From NCBI GenBank assembly GCA_910574935.1, contig CAJTCU010000010.1, forward strand, positions 1-64,000: a stretch of DNA of 64,000 nucleotides, given 5' to 3'. The position numbers and the translations under genes are program-made. A model generated the notes under the pieces. It was not told where the DNA came from. It worked only from the letters and a program-made list of their open reading frames with translations, and did not search any database. Of this stretch, positions 52,490 through 61,513 are shown one piece after another. Source of the DNA: Oscillospiraceae bacterium (GTDB taxonomy: Bacteria; Bacillota; Clostridia; Oscillospirales; Acutalibacteraceae). The number at the start of each line of letters is the position of its first letter. The stretch's first letter is position 1.

Positions 52490-53716
52490 TCAGTCCGTCA
52501 AAGGCTCGTCCCAAAGACCTTTCTCTTTAAGAGAATCCCTGACCCTGCCATAGTAAATACGCAGGAACTTGGTGCCTCCGGCGGTCATGTAGACGTAGAA
52601 CGGTTTGCCCTCAGAACGCTTCTTGTCCAGGAATTGGTACACAGGATCGTCAACGGGTTTCAGTTGAAGCAGAATGGACATGATGACAAACAAAGTCTTG
52701 CGCAGGTGAGGAGAACCGCGTTTGCCGATTCTGCCCTTATTGGACTCTTTGGAGCCTGAATCGTTTCTGCCCGGGTCGATGCCTGCAAAAGCTACCAGAG
52801 AACTCTTTTGTGCAAAGCGGCGCACATCGCCAATCTCCGCCATGAGCTGGGGGCCGGCAGAAAGGCCGACGCCGGTCATGGCCATGACGGCCTCATACTC
52901 AGGGAGCTGGGATGCCAACCGGTTCATTTCAGCACGGAATACTTCGGCAGTATGAGAGATAGTGTTAAGCTGAGTTATAGCCTCTCTCACCAGCAGCTTC
53001 GTGGTATCCGACTTTGGAACCAGAGGAAACAACGTCCGGACATTCTCGTGAATCTCAGCGGCTTTTGCCGCACTGAAATTGTAGCCATGGCGCTTGCACC
53101 ACTTCTGGTATTTCACGGTAAAAGCGTTCAGGCTGAGCTTTGCGACACAGTCCACGTGCCAGAAAGCTTGGGCAAAATCTACCCACTTCTGGCTGCCGTC
53201 CGGTCGCACAGGGCTGCTGAACAGAGAGCGCACACCGGGGTAGGACTGCTCCATCAGGGCAATCAGATTGTTGGAACAGGCTATACGGTTCTTGCTGGCC
53301 AGATGGAACTGGCGGTTAAGGGTTTTGAGTTGGTAACGTATGGTATCCATAGGTGTATATTGCCGCAGTTCCTCCCAATTGTCAAGGGTGTATCTGGCAA
53401 TTTTCTTGGCGTCCGCCTTGTCGGTTTTGACGCTGCGAAGAGAATTGTCGCCATAGTTCCTGATCAGCAGGGGATTGACCGCTGAGACCCACAGGCCGCT
53501 TTCGTGCAGTACATTGGCGATAGATTCATAAAAATTGCCGGTGTGCTCCATAACTACCCTGACTTCACCGTCCAGGGCTCTCAACTTCTCTAAGAGGCTG
53601 GCAAATCCCTGGCTGTTGTGCGTCACATTGAACGGGCGGATCACAATATCCGTCTTTGACCGGAGCACCGCCACGGTGCTCCACCCATTTGAAACATCCA
53701 CTCCCACAGCATACAT
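52490..53716 (-). CDS. IS110-family transposase (DEDD + Tnp_20)
   Basis: A 408-aa recombinase. The N-terminal RuvC-like DEDD domain shows MYAVGVDVSNGWSTVAVLRS (first Asp), VRVVMEHTGNFYE (Glu), and SVKTDKADAKKIARY (last Asp pair). The C-terminal Tnp_20 domain has MTGVGLSAGPQLMAEIGDVR, FAGIDPGRNDSGSK with the catalytic Ser, and RKTLFVIMSILLQL. Length and all motifs are normal, so the element may be active. A GGAGG (from GAGGAATCC... on the minus strand) precedes the ATG. IS110 enzymes use a structured bridge RNA from their non-coding end to choose target and donor. Confidence 0.92.
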   Translation of the reverse strand: MYAVGVDVSNGWSTVAVLRSKTDIVIRPFNVTHNSQGFASLLEKLRALDGEVRVVMEHTGNFYESIANVLHESGLWVSAVNPLLIRNYGDNSLRSVKTDKADAKKIARYTLDNWEELRQYTPMDTIRYQLKTLNRQFHLASKNRIACSNNLIALMEQSYPGVRSLFSSPVRPDGSQKWVDFAQAFWHVDCVAKLSLNAFTVKYQKWCKRHGYNFSAAKAAEIHENVRTLFPLVPKSDTTKLLVREAITQLNTISHTAEVFRAEMNRLASQLPEYEAVMAMTGVGLSAGPQLMAEIGDVRRFAQKSSLVAFAGIDPGRNDSGSKESNKGRIGKRGSPHLRKTLFVIMSILLQLKPVDDPVYQFLDKKRSEGKPFYVYMTAGGTKFLRIYYGRVRDSLKEKGLWDEPLTD

Positions 53717-53960
53717 TTTGGATTCCTCCTGATACCTTGATTACAACGGTAATCCATCCTTTTCTCATCACCGATTCCATCTGTTTGCTGACCCGAGCGG
53801 CTGCTCTACCTGCACAAATCGAACGCTGCGAATGGGGGGATGGCTGACGGACTTTCCAACGAGCGCTTCGCTCTTGGAGTTGAAAGTCAGACCATTGCCC
53901 CTCCATTCTAACAGCTTTGGCATGAGATGTCCCAAGCCTGTGGCTGGCTGCCACATATAT
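53717..53960 (-). ncRNA. Candidate IS110 bridge RNA region
   Basis: About 240 non-coding bases upstream of the transposase, where IS110-group elements encode the bridge RNA. On the minus strand it contains several hairpins, e.g. CCAA.GAGCG/CGCTC.TTGG around 53859-53880 and a larger fold near 53910-53955. Loop sequences could base-pair with target and donor, but I could not assign them. Confidence 0.5.
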
Positions 53961-53984
53961 GGGGCAAATATATTGTAACAGGAG

Positions 53985-55028
53985 TTGATTTTCACCCACA
54001 AACGCTCTCAGAAGTCCCTGATAGACTCTATCAACCGCAAGCTCTCCGGCTGGGCCTCCTATCACCGCTACTCTAACGCTAGGGCCGCGTTCCGGGAGAT
54101 TGATGAACTGGTGGAGGGCTGCCTCTGGAAAGCAGCTTTGGTCCGGCATCCTCGAATGAACCCGCCGAAACTACGGGCAAAATACTGGTACACAGATTCT
54201 CAGGGCAGGAGAGCTTATACTCTGCCTAATAACAAAAGTGTGCGTGTCCGGCGTTTGTCAGAGGTGCTGTTGGTGGCTTGCTATGAGAAAGTCCTGCTAA
54301 ACAAGAATCCCTATATGGACGTGGAATATTTTCAGCGCCGCCACGAGAGAAAAAACGTCATCGGAGCAACGGGTAAGTATCAGGATGTTTGGAAACGGCA
54401 GAGAGGCCGGTGCTATTACTGCGGTAGGCCGATCCTGCTGGACCAACTCAGAGATGTGGTGCAGCTTGACCTTGCCTTACCCGATGTACCCTCTAATCTT
54501 GCGTATGTCCATGAGATGTGCAAAGCGAACGAGCTGTCCGTGGCGGAAGTTTTAGGTGATGTGAGCGTGTATACCCACCGGGAGCTGTTGGACGGAGCCC
54601 AGGAGATTGCCACTTCCCAGGGCCCGCAGGCAAGGGAAAAGCTGGCAGGCCCCCTGCGGGATAACTGGCTGTTTATGCCGCTCAAAAAGTGGTTTGCCAA
54701 AAGAACCGAGGCGTCAATCACACTTACATTTAAGGAAATAGAGCGCATTTTGGGCCGGAAACTTTCACCGTCCGTAAGAGAATACCCCTCCCGCTGGTAC
54801 ACCCGGCCCGACCAGAACGCCATGGCGGAGGCTTGGGTGACGGAGGGCTATACATTAACATTGGGTGACTTGGATTTGAAACGTGAGAAAGTGACCTTCC
54901 GCAGAGCAGAGGAAGGTATGTCCCACGCAAAACTTCCAACCTGGCTGACTGTGGGAAGAATCCCGGATGAGGCTGCGGCGGAGATAGAGGGGTTCTTTGC
55001 ATATATAAAGAAAAAGTACGGGCTATAA
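53985..55028 (+). pseudogene. C-terminal part of an RT-maturase/HNH protein fused to a DUF7662-like domain
   Basis: Residues ~5-120 are an RT maturase X-type region (KSLIDSINRKLSGWASYHRY, FREIDELVEGCLWKAAL, RRAYTLPNNKSVRVRRLSEV). Residues ~140-160 hold a zinc/HNH-like pair (GRCYYCGRPILL...). Residues ~230-340 (FMPLKKWFAKRTEASITLTF, REYPSRWYTRPDQNAMAEAW) resemble DUF7662 domains, small proteins otherwise found free-standing. The polymerase part is missing: IS110 sits where it should be. The TTG at 53985 is not a believable start because the GGAG directly abuts it. A terminator follows. Confidence 0.7.
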
Positions 55029-55031
55029 AAA

Positions 55032-55055
55032 GATGCCGCAGAAATCTGCGGCATC
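55032..55055. terminator. Terminator at the end of the mobile region
   Basis: Perfect stem GATGCCGCAG/CTGCGGCATC with AAAT loop between the RT-like gene and the convergent ABC operon. Confidence 0.7.
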
Positions 55056-55089
55056 ACCTTGTTTTCTCAGTTTTCATGACAGTATGAAA

Positions 55090-56199
55090 TCACCGCCATT
55101 CCCCCCGGCGCATCCTCTTAACGCAGATCTCCTCCATATAAAACTCTTCCACCCGCGCAATCAGGTAGCCGATCCCCGCGCCCACGGCCATAAACCCAAG
55201 GCTGCAAAAGAGTGCGACCGTCTGCATTATAACCAGCCGGTTTCCTCTCTCAAACTGCTCCCCAAAGCGCTCCAGGGCCGGGAAGGAGCGGCCGAAATCG
55301 TGGCCGTAATACCACAGGTCCGTGATCTGCTCCGGCGGCAGCAGGGACGAGGGCAGGCTGACAAAGTGTAAAATTACCGCGAATCCTCCAAGGAGCACAA
55401 TGCTGACGCCAACGCTCATGGGCCACATCCGGGGATACTTTTTGGGAAGCTGGTTCTCATACCAAGCATAGCCCCACATCCAGAACAGGATGACGAATAT
55501 CATGAGCAGCAGGCCCGTGCAGATGAAATTGCCCTGGAACTGCTCCATAGCTGACAAGCTATAGATCCTGGCCCCGGAAAGCTCCGGCACAAGGCTCTTG
55601 GCCCGGCCCTCCATGAAGGGCTGCTGGTCAGATTCCACAGACAGCAGCAGGGCGTTGCCGTCCCGGGCCACGATCTCCACGCCGCTGGGGAGATGATCTA
55701 GCTCCGGCGCGTCCTCCGGGAACACGGCAAGCCACTGATCGGCGGCTTTGTCCCCGCCCCGGATTACCTCCACCAGCTCGCCATCGGTCAGCGTTTTTGA
55801 GGCATACTGGACATACTCTCCCCAGCCGCCATTGTCTAGGAGTACATTGTCCTCGTCCATAGAGAACCCCTGTACCTCCCGGACCCGTACCCCGGCCTCC
55901 CAGCCGGTACCCTCATAAATCTCGTAAAGATGCATCCCACCTTCGCTGTCCAACTGCAGGCAGTCAAGAGGCAGCTTTGCCGGGGAACCTGGGCTGTAGC
56001 TGTTTTCGGCACTCACAGTGGTGACCTGCGGGGTCATCAGCTCCTGGTTTTTAACAGCGAAGAGGGTGCAGGCGGCAATCAGCCAGAAAACCAGGGCCGA
56101 CACCCACAGGGCTTTCTGCTTTAGTGTGGTAGGTTTCCAGGGCGGCCGGTCACTAAACAAATACCTCTCATACGGGTCGTTTTTTTCTTTCTTCATCAT
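55090..56199 (-). CDS. Unknown membrane protein of the ABC operon
   Basis: A 369-aa protein, last gene of the operon. One N-terminal TM helix (WVSALVFWLIAACTLFAV), an extracytoplasmic domain of ~175 residues, then three TM helices (ICTGLLLMIFVILFWMWGYA, VGVSIVLLGGFAVILHFV, MQTVALFCSLGFMAVGAGIG) and a basic C-terminus. No family recognised. Its ATG overlaps the stop of the upstream permease (AAATGATG), showing cotranslation. It may be an accessory or sensory subunit of the transporter. Confidence 0.75.
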   Translation of the reverse strand: MMKKEKNDPYERYLFSDRPPWKPTTLKQKALWVSALVFWLIAACTLFAVKNQELMTPQVTTVSAENSYSPGSPAKLPLDCLQLDSEGGMHLYEIYEGTGWEAGVRVREVQGFSMDEDNVLLDNGGWGEYVQYASKTLTDGELVEVIRGGDKAADQWLAVFPEDAPELDHLPSGVEIVARDGNALLLSVESDQQPFMEGRAKSLVPELSGARIYSLSAMEQFQGNFICTGLLLMIFVILFWMWGYAWYENQLPKKYPRMWPMSVGVSIVLLGGFAVILHFVSLPSSLLPPEQITDLWYYGHDFGRSFPALERFGEQFERGNRLVIMQTVALFCSLGFMAVGAGIGYLIARVEEFYMEEICVKRMRRGEWR

Positions 56200-56969
56200 T
56201 TCACCTCCGCCAAGACGATGCCCTCCACCAGTTCCCGGTTAAAATAGGTAAACAGGAACAGGGGAGGCAGTACTACCAGAATGCAGCAGACCAGTTGTAG
56301 AGTCGGGTCAGCGGGCGGCACATATGCCAGCGCCACCGAGAGGGGGTAGCGCAGAAAGTCCTTAATGTAGGCGATGGGCTGTTCTACCATGTTCCAGCCG
56401 TCCAGAAAGGAGAGCAAAGTCACGCAGACCAGCCCGCTGGTGTTCATGGGCAAGATGATTTTTGTCAGCAGACGGAACAGCCCGCAGCCGTCCAACTTGG
56501 CGGCGTCAATGATGTCGTCGCTCACCGACTTGAAACTCTGGGTCAGGATGAAGGTGCCCAGAGGTACGAAGATGGACGGAAGAATTAGAGCGGAGTAGGT
56601 ATCCAGCAGGCCCAATTTGTCCAGCATGATGTAGTTGGGGGCCAAGGTAACCTGCAGGGGCAGGACCATAAGAATCATGAGCACAAACAGGATGGCGTCC
56701 CGCCCCTTGAACTCACACTTGGCAAACCCGTAGCCCGCCAGTACAGATACCACAAGCTGTCCCGCCGCGATGCACAGGCAGATGCCCATGCTTTTCCAGA
56801 ACCGCAGCAGGTATTGGGGCGAACCCAGGAACACATCGTAATAATAGTCAAATGTGATGCCGCCGCCAGCAGGCAAAAAGCTGAGAATCAGCACATAGCA
56901 GAAGGGGGCGATGGAGATAACCGCCAGCAGAATGGCAAACACCTCACCCGGTTTGATTGCTTTTCTCAT
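56196..56969 (-). CDS. ABC transporter permease, MalG/UgpE type
   Basis: A 257-aa inner-membrane protein with about six TM helices and the EAA loop DDIIDAAKLDGCGLFRLLTK followed by IILPM, which docks the ATPase. It is typical of carbohydrate uptake type 1 (CUT1) systems. ATGA overlap with the upstream permease gene couples the two. The usual EAAxxDGA reads DAAKLDGC, still functional. Confidence 0.85.
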   Translation of the reverse strand: MRKAIKPGEVFAILLAVISIAPFCYVLILSFLPAGGGITFDYYYDVFLGSPQYLLRFWKSMGICLCIAAGQLVVSVLAGYGFAKCEFKGRDAILFVLMILMVLPLQVTLAPNYIMLDKLGLLDTYSALILPSIFVPLGTFILTQSFKSVSDDIIDAAKLDGCGLFRLLTKIILPMNTSGLVCVTLLSFLDGWNMVEQPIAYIKDFLRYPLSVALAYVPPADPTLQLVCCILVVLPPLFLFTYFNRELVEGIVLAEVK

Positions 56970-57829
56970 GCCCGGAACGCCTCCTTCCTGCGGACGAACC
57001 CGTAGAACACCGCGAACACCACCAGAACCACAACCAAGAGCAGCACCGAGGCCACGGACAGCTTAGCGTAATTCAGATTCTCAAAGCTGTTGTTTAAGAA
57101 ATGCTGGAGCATGTAGATGTTCTCGTTGGGATGGGTACCGCCGATGAGGAAAATCTCTCGAAAACACTTGAAGGCGTTGATCAGCGAGAAGATGATGGCA
57201 AAGAACACCGAGTACCACATCTGCGGCGTGGTGATGTAGAAGAACTTCTGCCAACTGGATGCCCCGTCCAGATCGGCGGCGGAGTACTGCTCCTCCGGGA
57301 TGGTGACAAGCCCGGCCAGCAGCAGAATCACACTGTAGCCGGTGTTTTTCCATAGGTACAGGAGCAGTACCACGCCGAAAGCCGCAGGCCCGCCCAGCCA
57401 GTCCACCAGGGGCAGGCCCAGGGCATCGGCCACGCTTGGCACCAAGCCGGAATCGGCAAAGAGCAGCTCCACCAGAATGACCGCGCCCACAACCGGCATG
57501 ATGTAGGGAAACAGGAACACAGATTTGAGCAGTTTGTGCTTGTTAGCATGTTTCTGCATGAGCAGGGCGATGGCGTAGGCCAGCACCATGATGAGGGGCA
57601 GAGCTGCAGCTAAAAAGCGCATGGTGTTGCCGAATGCCAACTGGAGCATGCGGTTTGAGGCCACATCCTGGTAGTTGATAAAGCCGATAAAATTACTGGC
57701 CCCACCGCTGCCGGTGGACATGGAGTACTGCACCACCAGCACGAAGGGAATGCCATAGAACAGCAGGCAGCCGATTAAGAGTGGGCTGATTAGCAGCCAG
57801 CCTTGCAGAGTTTCTCGTTTCTTTTTCAT
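56966..57829 (-). CDS. ABC transporter permease, MalF/UgpA type
   Basis: A 287-aa permease: LQGWLLISPLLIGCLLFYGIP at the start, about six TM helices, EAA loop EEQYSAADLDGASSWQKFFY then ITTPQMW. Together with the next permease it forms a CUT1-type channel. No nucleotide-binding protein gene lies in the operon, so a shared ATPase (MsmX/MsmK type) elsewhere is needed. Confidence 0.85.
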   Translation of the reverse strand: MKKKRETLQGWLLISPLLIGCLLFYGIPFVLVVQYSMSTGSGGASNFIGFINYQDVASNRMLQLAFGNTMRFLAAALPLIMVLAYAIALLMQKHANKHKLLKSVFLFPYIMPVVGAVILVELLFADSGLVPSVADALGLPLVDWLGGPAAFGVVLLLYLWKNTGYSVILLLAGLVTIPEEQYSAADLDGASSWQKFFYITTPQMWYSVFFAIIFSLINAFKCFREIFLIGGTHPNENIYMLQHFLNNSFENLNYAKLSVASVLLLVVVLVVFAVFYGFVRRKEAFRA

Positions 57830-57846
57830 ATGGCTACACCTATATT

Positions 57847-59229
57847 TTAGCTTTCTGCCAATTCCATATTCATTCGCATATATGCGTCATGAATCATTGT
57901 TTCCTTCGATTTGGAGGTTGATGTGGTCAAGTCAATATACAGTTGCTGTAATTCTCTTTCTAAAGGTGTAGCAAATTCAGAGAACGTGATATTATCCCTG
58001 ACCGCACAGAACTCATTATAGAGGGGGTCGGGCATTGTCCATTCCTTGTTATTGCCCGTACTGACAGAGGTTCCCTGCGTCATCAGTCCATCCAAAGTGG
58101 GTACTGCATTATCATATGTCATAAATGCATATAGTTTTGACCTTTGACACTCTTCTCCAAGCAAATAATCCACCACGGAAAACGCTGCTTCTGGGTTCTC
58201 GGCATTGGCATTGATTCCCACAAAACTTGTGACAGTTGCCATATATCCTCCATTGCGCGAATAGAGGGGAACTAAAGTAAATGAATCATCATTCTTGAAT
58301 GCCTCATTATAGTCATTCAATTTAAAAGAATCCAGAACCTTCAAGTTGAAGCGGAAATGGGGAATAGTATTATCGTTGTCCAGCGTTTGATGATTTGTTA
58401 TTTTTTCACAAAATCGAGTCAAATCTTCTTCTGAGAAAGCTAGCTTGTCATTCTCAAAGTCGGCAAGCGGCGCCAACGCACTCCCCATAAGAGTAGATGT
58501 GTCTGATACCGCGGCAACACCCAGCGCAGTATCCTGAAAAAACATATCATCCCATTTCATTTCTTTTGACAAAGCGCTTTTCACATCACTTTTTCGAAAA
58601 AGTGTGGTCGGGACAGTGTACGTCATTGGCAACAACATTTGTCCCTTCTCTGTTCTCCCCGCTTTCATAACAACCTGCGTCAGCTTATCCCATTCCATGT
58701 GTTTTGCCGTCTTAATATAATTATCTAGTGGCAAAAACATATTTCGTTTCATGGCCTGTTGGGGAAACCGAAAGATTGGCTCAACATAATGCACTTGAAA
58801 ATTGTTGTCTTTATCAAAATGAAAACCAATACCACTGAGACATACAAAAACATCTGGTCCTCCACCTGCCATGATCTCTGTCCGCAAATTCGAAAGATAT
58901 ATGTCACGCTCTTCGCCACATTTCGGAGGGAATTCTAGCTGAATATTCTCCGATCCTCCAGCATCTTTTATCGCAGCAACAAGCCCAATGGTTTTTTCTC
59001 CTCCAGCTGAAGGAACAGCCTTATATTTTCTTAATTCGTCTTCAACATCAAGATACAAGCTACTACCGAATTCTACATCAACAAGGACCCGGAGAGAACG
59101 ATGATCTTCAACTGGATTGTCCGACATCTGTGAATTGTTGAGGTTTGATTTATGTCCTAACTCTGCACATCCGGCAAATTGGGAGATTAGTAAACAGATG
59201 GCAAAAATACTTAATATATACTTTTTCAT
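57847..59229 (-). CDS. Lipoprotein solute-binding protein 1
   Basis: A 460-aa binding protein with a lipobox (LLISQFAGC). Extracellular SBP_bac_1-type fold is suggested by GGGPDVFVCLSG, FLPLDNYIKTAKHMEWDKL and RNGGYMATVTSFVGINANAE, then EAAFSVVDYLLGEECQR. ATG 59229 is used; the extra 12 codons to 59265 precede the signal peptide and lack an RBS. About half its residues match the neighbour at 59293, and both end YMRMNM(E/Q)LAES/YTRMNMQLAES, so the pair are a tandem duplication. The ligand is unknown, probably an oligosaccharide. Confidence 0.85.
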   Translation of the reverse strand: MKKYILSIFAICLLISQFAGCAELGHKSNLNNSQMSDNPVEDHRSLRVLVDVEFGSSLYLDVEDELRKYKAVPSAGGEKTIGLVAAIKDAGGSENIQLEFPPKCGEERDIYLSNLRTEIMAGGGPDVFVCLSGIGFHFDKDNNFQVHYVEPIFRFPQQAMKRNMFLPLDNYIKTAKHMEWDKLTQVVMKAGRTEKGQMLLPMTYTVPTTLFRKSDVKSALSKEMKWDDMFFQDTALGVAAVSDTSTLMGSALAPLADFENDKLAFSEEDLTRFCEKITNHQTLDNDNTIPHFRFNLKVLDSFKLNDYNEAFKNDDSFTLVPLYSRNGGYMATVTSFVGINANAENPEAAFSVVDYLLGEECQRSKLYAFMTYDNAVPTLDGLMTQGTSVSTGNNKEWTMPDPLYNEFCAVRDNITFSEFATPLERELQQLYIDLTTSTSKSKETMIHDAYMRMNMELAES

Positions 59230-59292
59230 AAGAATTTGACTCCTCTTGTTCAATAGCACAAACAATAGACTTAGAAAACCTAAGCCTATATT

Positions 59293-60690
59293 TTAGCTTT
59301 CTGCCAACTGCATATTCATTCGCGTATATGCGTCATGGATGATCGATTCCCGGGATTTTTGAGAGGAATTCAGTAAATCAAAGTAAAGCTGCCGAAACTC
59401 AATATCCAAAGGAGTAGCAAAATCGGCAAAGCTTATGTTATCTCTGACAGCGCAGAACTGCTCATAGAAGCTATCAGGCATAAAAACAGTTTCGATTCCA
59501 TCGGAAACAGCAGTATCCTGTGTCATAAGTCCTTCCAAAGTTGGCACGGCCTGAGCAAATGTCATGTGCGCATACAGTATGGATCTCTGACATTCTTCTC
59601 CCAGAAGATAATCCACTACCCAAAAAGCCTCATCAGGATATTTTGTGTTCACGTTGATCCCTGCAAAACTTGTGACAGTCGCCATATAGCCTCCGTTGCG
59701 GGAATAGAGTGGGACCAATACGATGGGGTTGTCTTTGTCAAAGCCTTCGTCATAAACACTCAAATCATATTCATGAAGTACCTTCAAATCAAACCCGGTG
59801 TAGGGAACATCGCTTTCCTCTTTATATTTCTCACGATTATCAAGCTTCTCACTATAGTACCGGACCATCTCCTCTTCCGATACGGCCAGCTTGTCGTGCT
59901 CATAGTCGGCAAATGGCGCCAGCCCGTTCCCCATGTGGTCTAGTACCGCGATTGCCGCAAGGGGCATATGCGGCCCCCCAGAAAGCATATCCTCCCATTT
60001 CATATCCTTCGACGGCGTATGCTCAACATCGGCCTCCCGAAAAGCTGTAGTCGCAACCGTGTACGTCATCGGCAGCAAAAGCTGCCCTTTTTCCGTTCTC
60101 CCGGCCTCCATCACCACCGGGGTCAGCTTATCCCACTCCATGAATTGGGCCTTTTCGATGTATTCATCCAGCGCCAGGAACATATTTCTTTTCATGGCCT
60201 GCTGGGGAAATTTGAACAGCGGCTCGGACTCAATCCATTCGCCATCGTTTAATTTGCCGTTCGTTTCCTTTTGGTGATAGCCAGTGCCGCAGCCGCACGC
60301 AAAGACATCTGGGCCTCCGCCAGACATCATTTCCGTACGCAGGCTGGTCAAATATACGTCCCGCTCGTTCTCCCTAATAGGGGCTATCTCGATCTCAACA
60401 GAGGACGGCCCGCCCATGTTCTCTATCTTGGCCTGAAGGCTGATACCCTCCCATTTCCCGTGGATATATTCCTTGTCATAGTTTGCAAGGCTCTCCTGGA
60501 GCCAATATATATTGCTTCCATATTCGCCATCAATAAGAACACGCAGTGGGGAAGCATTCTCTTTTTCGGCGGGATTTTCTTCGGAGGCATAAGATGAAAC
60601 TCCTTCCGGTATAAGGGTTTCATTCGTTTTACACCCTGCCAATAAAGTTAAAAAGCATACAGCAATAAACAATATAGAAATTTTTCTCAT
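59293..60690 (-). CDS. Lipoprotein solute-binding protein 2
   Basis: A 465-aa paralogue of the next gene with lipobox LTLLAGCKTN. Conserved blocks: GGGPDVFACGCG, KFPQQAMKRNMFLALDEYIE, AGRTEKGQLLLPMTYTV and RNGGYMATVTSFAGINVN. First gene of the operon. The two copies share not only coding sequence but also the bases around the stop (TATATTTTAGCTTTCTGCC), pointing to recent duplication. Two binding proteins for one permease pair would widen substrate range. Confidence 0.85.
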   Translation of the reverse strand: MRKISILFIAVCFLTLLAGCKTNETLIPEGVSSYASEENPAEKENASPLRVLIDGEYGSNIYWLQESLANYDKEYIHGKWEGISLQAKIENMGGPSSVEIEIAPIRENERDVYLTSLRTEMMSGGGPDVFACGCGTGYHQKETNGKLNDGEWIESEPLFKFPQQAMKRNMFLALDEYIEKAQFMEWDKLTPVVMEAGRTEKGQLLLPMTYTVATTAFREADVEHTPSKDMKWEDMLSGGPHMPLAAIAVLDHMGNGLAPFADYEHDKLAVSEEEMVRYYSEKLDNREKYKEESDVPYTGFDLKVLHEYDLSVYDEGFDKDNPIVLVPLYSRNGGYMATVTSFAGINVNTKYPDEAFWVVDYLLGEECQRSILYAHMTFAQAVPTLEGLMTQDTAVSDGIETVFMPDSFYEQFCAVRDNISFADFATPLDIEFRQLYFDLLNSSQKSRESIIHDAYTRMNMQLAES

Positions 60691-60723
60691 AAACAGTTCT
60701 CCATTTTATCTAATGGGTTAAAC

Positions 60724-60761
60724 GATAACAATACACTTGGTCTCCCAAGTCTATTGTTATT
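60724..60761. promoter_or_regulatory. Long inverted repeat upstream of the ABC operon
   Basis: Arms of 17 bases (GATAACAATACACTTGG / CCAAGTCTATTGTTATT, 15 of 17 paired) with a TCTC centre, 34-71 bases before the SBP2 start. No T-run, so an operator is more likely than a terminator. Confidence 0.6.
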
Positions 60762-60891
60762 CAATCCGCTAGTTATCTACGAAAACACAGGGAAGAATTA
60801 TACTTTCCCAATAGAGCAGTTATCCGTAACCATCACTCTATTTATTTCTGTCCATGCTCCACAACTGTTGCAATGGAATCCTGTGCACTTA

Positions 60892-61128
60892 CTATGATCT
60901 AAAGTGCGCATGCGGCGCCGCATCTTTATAGCAGCCTATATAGACGGTTCCATTTTCGGCCCAGGTCGTAAAACTGGACGTGGCAATTGCCGCGTTACAT
61001 GAAGGGCATCTAACATACTGACCATACGGCTCGATGCCGTCATCGTCTTGAGCTGCCATTGCCGGTACCGCAAAGATGCCGATGGTTAGCACCAGAGCCA
61101 TGAGCAGAGAAACCAGCCTTTTTGTTAT
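60892..61128 (-). CDS. Small secreted Cys-containing peptide, non-ATG start possible
   Basis: From the first ATG (61101) the product is 69 aa, but this cuts the signal peptide: in-frame upstream codons (ATA at 61128 to 61102) read ITKRLVSLL, giving a normal basic n-region followed by MALVLTIGIFAVPAMAA. AAAGGA lies ~10 bases before the ATA, so an AUA start (78 aa) is plausible. The mature part begins QDDDGIEPYGQY and has a zinc-knuckle-like CPSCNAAI and a CYKDAAPHAH end. Encoded between the ABC operon and the AgrC/LytTR genes. Could be a zinc-binding or signalling peptide. Confidence 0.6.
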   Translation of the reverse strand: MTKRLVSLLMALVLTIGIFAVPAMAAQDDDGIEPYGQYVRCPSCNAAIATSSFTTWAENGTVYIGCYKDAAPHAHFRS

Positions 61129-61423
61129 AAGTACTACATCCTTTCTTCATCGTCAAGCAAGCGAAACACTCTTGCTTTTGGTTTATTTCCCGTACAGTTG
61201 ATCTGTGGGGGCGGACAGGAGGCGGGACGGTCCCCCAGAGACGCGCCGCAAACTCCTTTCGAACATCGCGTTGGCCAACGCTGGTTGAATGAAAACCGGT
61301 CTGCGGTTCGGGTTTCGTTCAACTGCTCAAAGTTTAGCAGGAGAAAAAGAAAATTACAACCCCCTTTGCGCGAAATGACAAAAAACGCAACAGAATGGTA
61401 TGTCGGTATTTTTGTATCGATTA

Positions 61424-61451
61424 GAGCGACCACAATATATTGTGGTCGCTC
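61424..61451. repeat. 28-bp perfect palindrome
   Basis: GAGCGACCACAATA followed by its exact complement, next to the kinase-gene terminator. It could be an operator, a hairpin or an insertion. Confidence 0.75.
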
Positions 61452-61452
61452 C

Positions 61453-61506
61453 ATATATCCATAGAAGCCCCTCTCCAATAACAGAGAGGGGCTTCTATGG
61501 ATATAT
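61453..61506. terminator. Large hairpin terminator of the kinase gene
   Basis: Perfect 23-bp arms (ATATATCCATAGAAGCCCCT + CTC and complement) with an 8-base loop CAATAACA, 8 bases past the kinase stop. Confidence 0.75.
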
Positions 61507-61513
61507 AGGTTGA

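Larger units (their letters stand above)
52484..53984 (-). mobile_element. IS110-family insertion sequence
   Basis: About 1.5 kb containing one transposase gene on the minus strand and ~250 non-coding bases upstream of it. There are no terminal inverted repeats, as usual for IS110. The ends are set approximately by the loss of RT homology on both sides. Confidence 0.75.

Noticed and set aside
52420-55028. Diversity-generating retroelement
   Set aside because: No template/variable repeat pair was seen near the RT sequence; the X-domain and HNH-like parts are of group II intron type.
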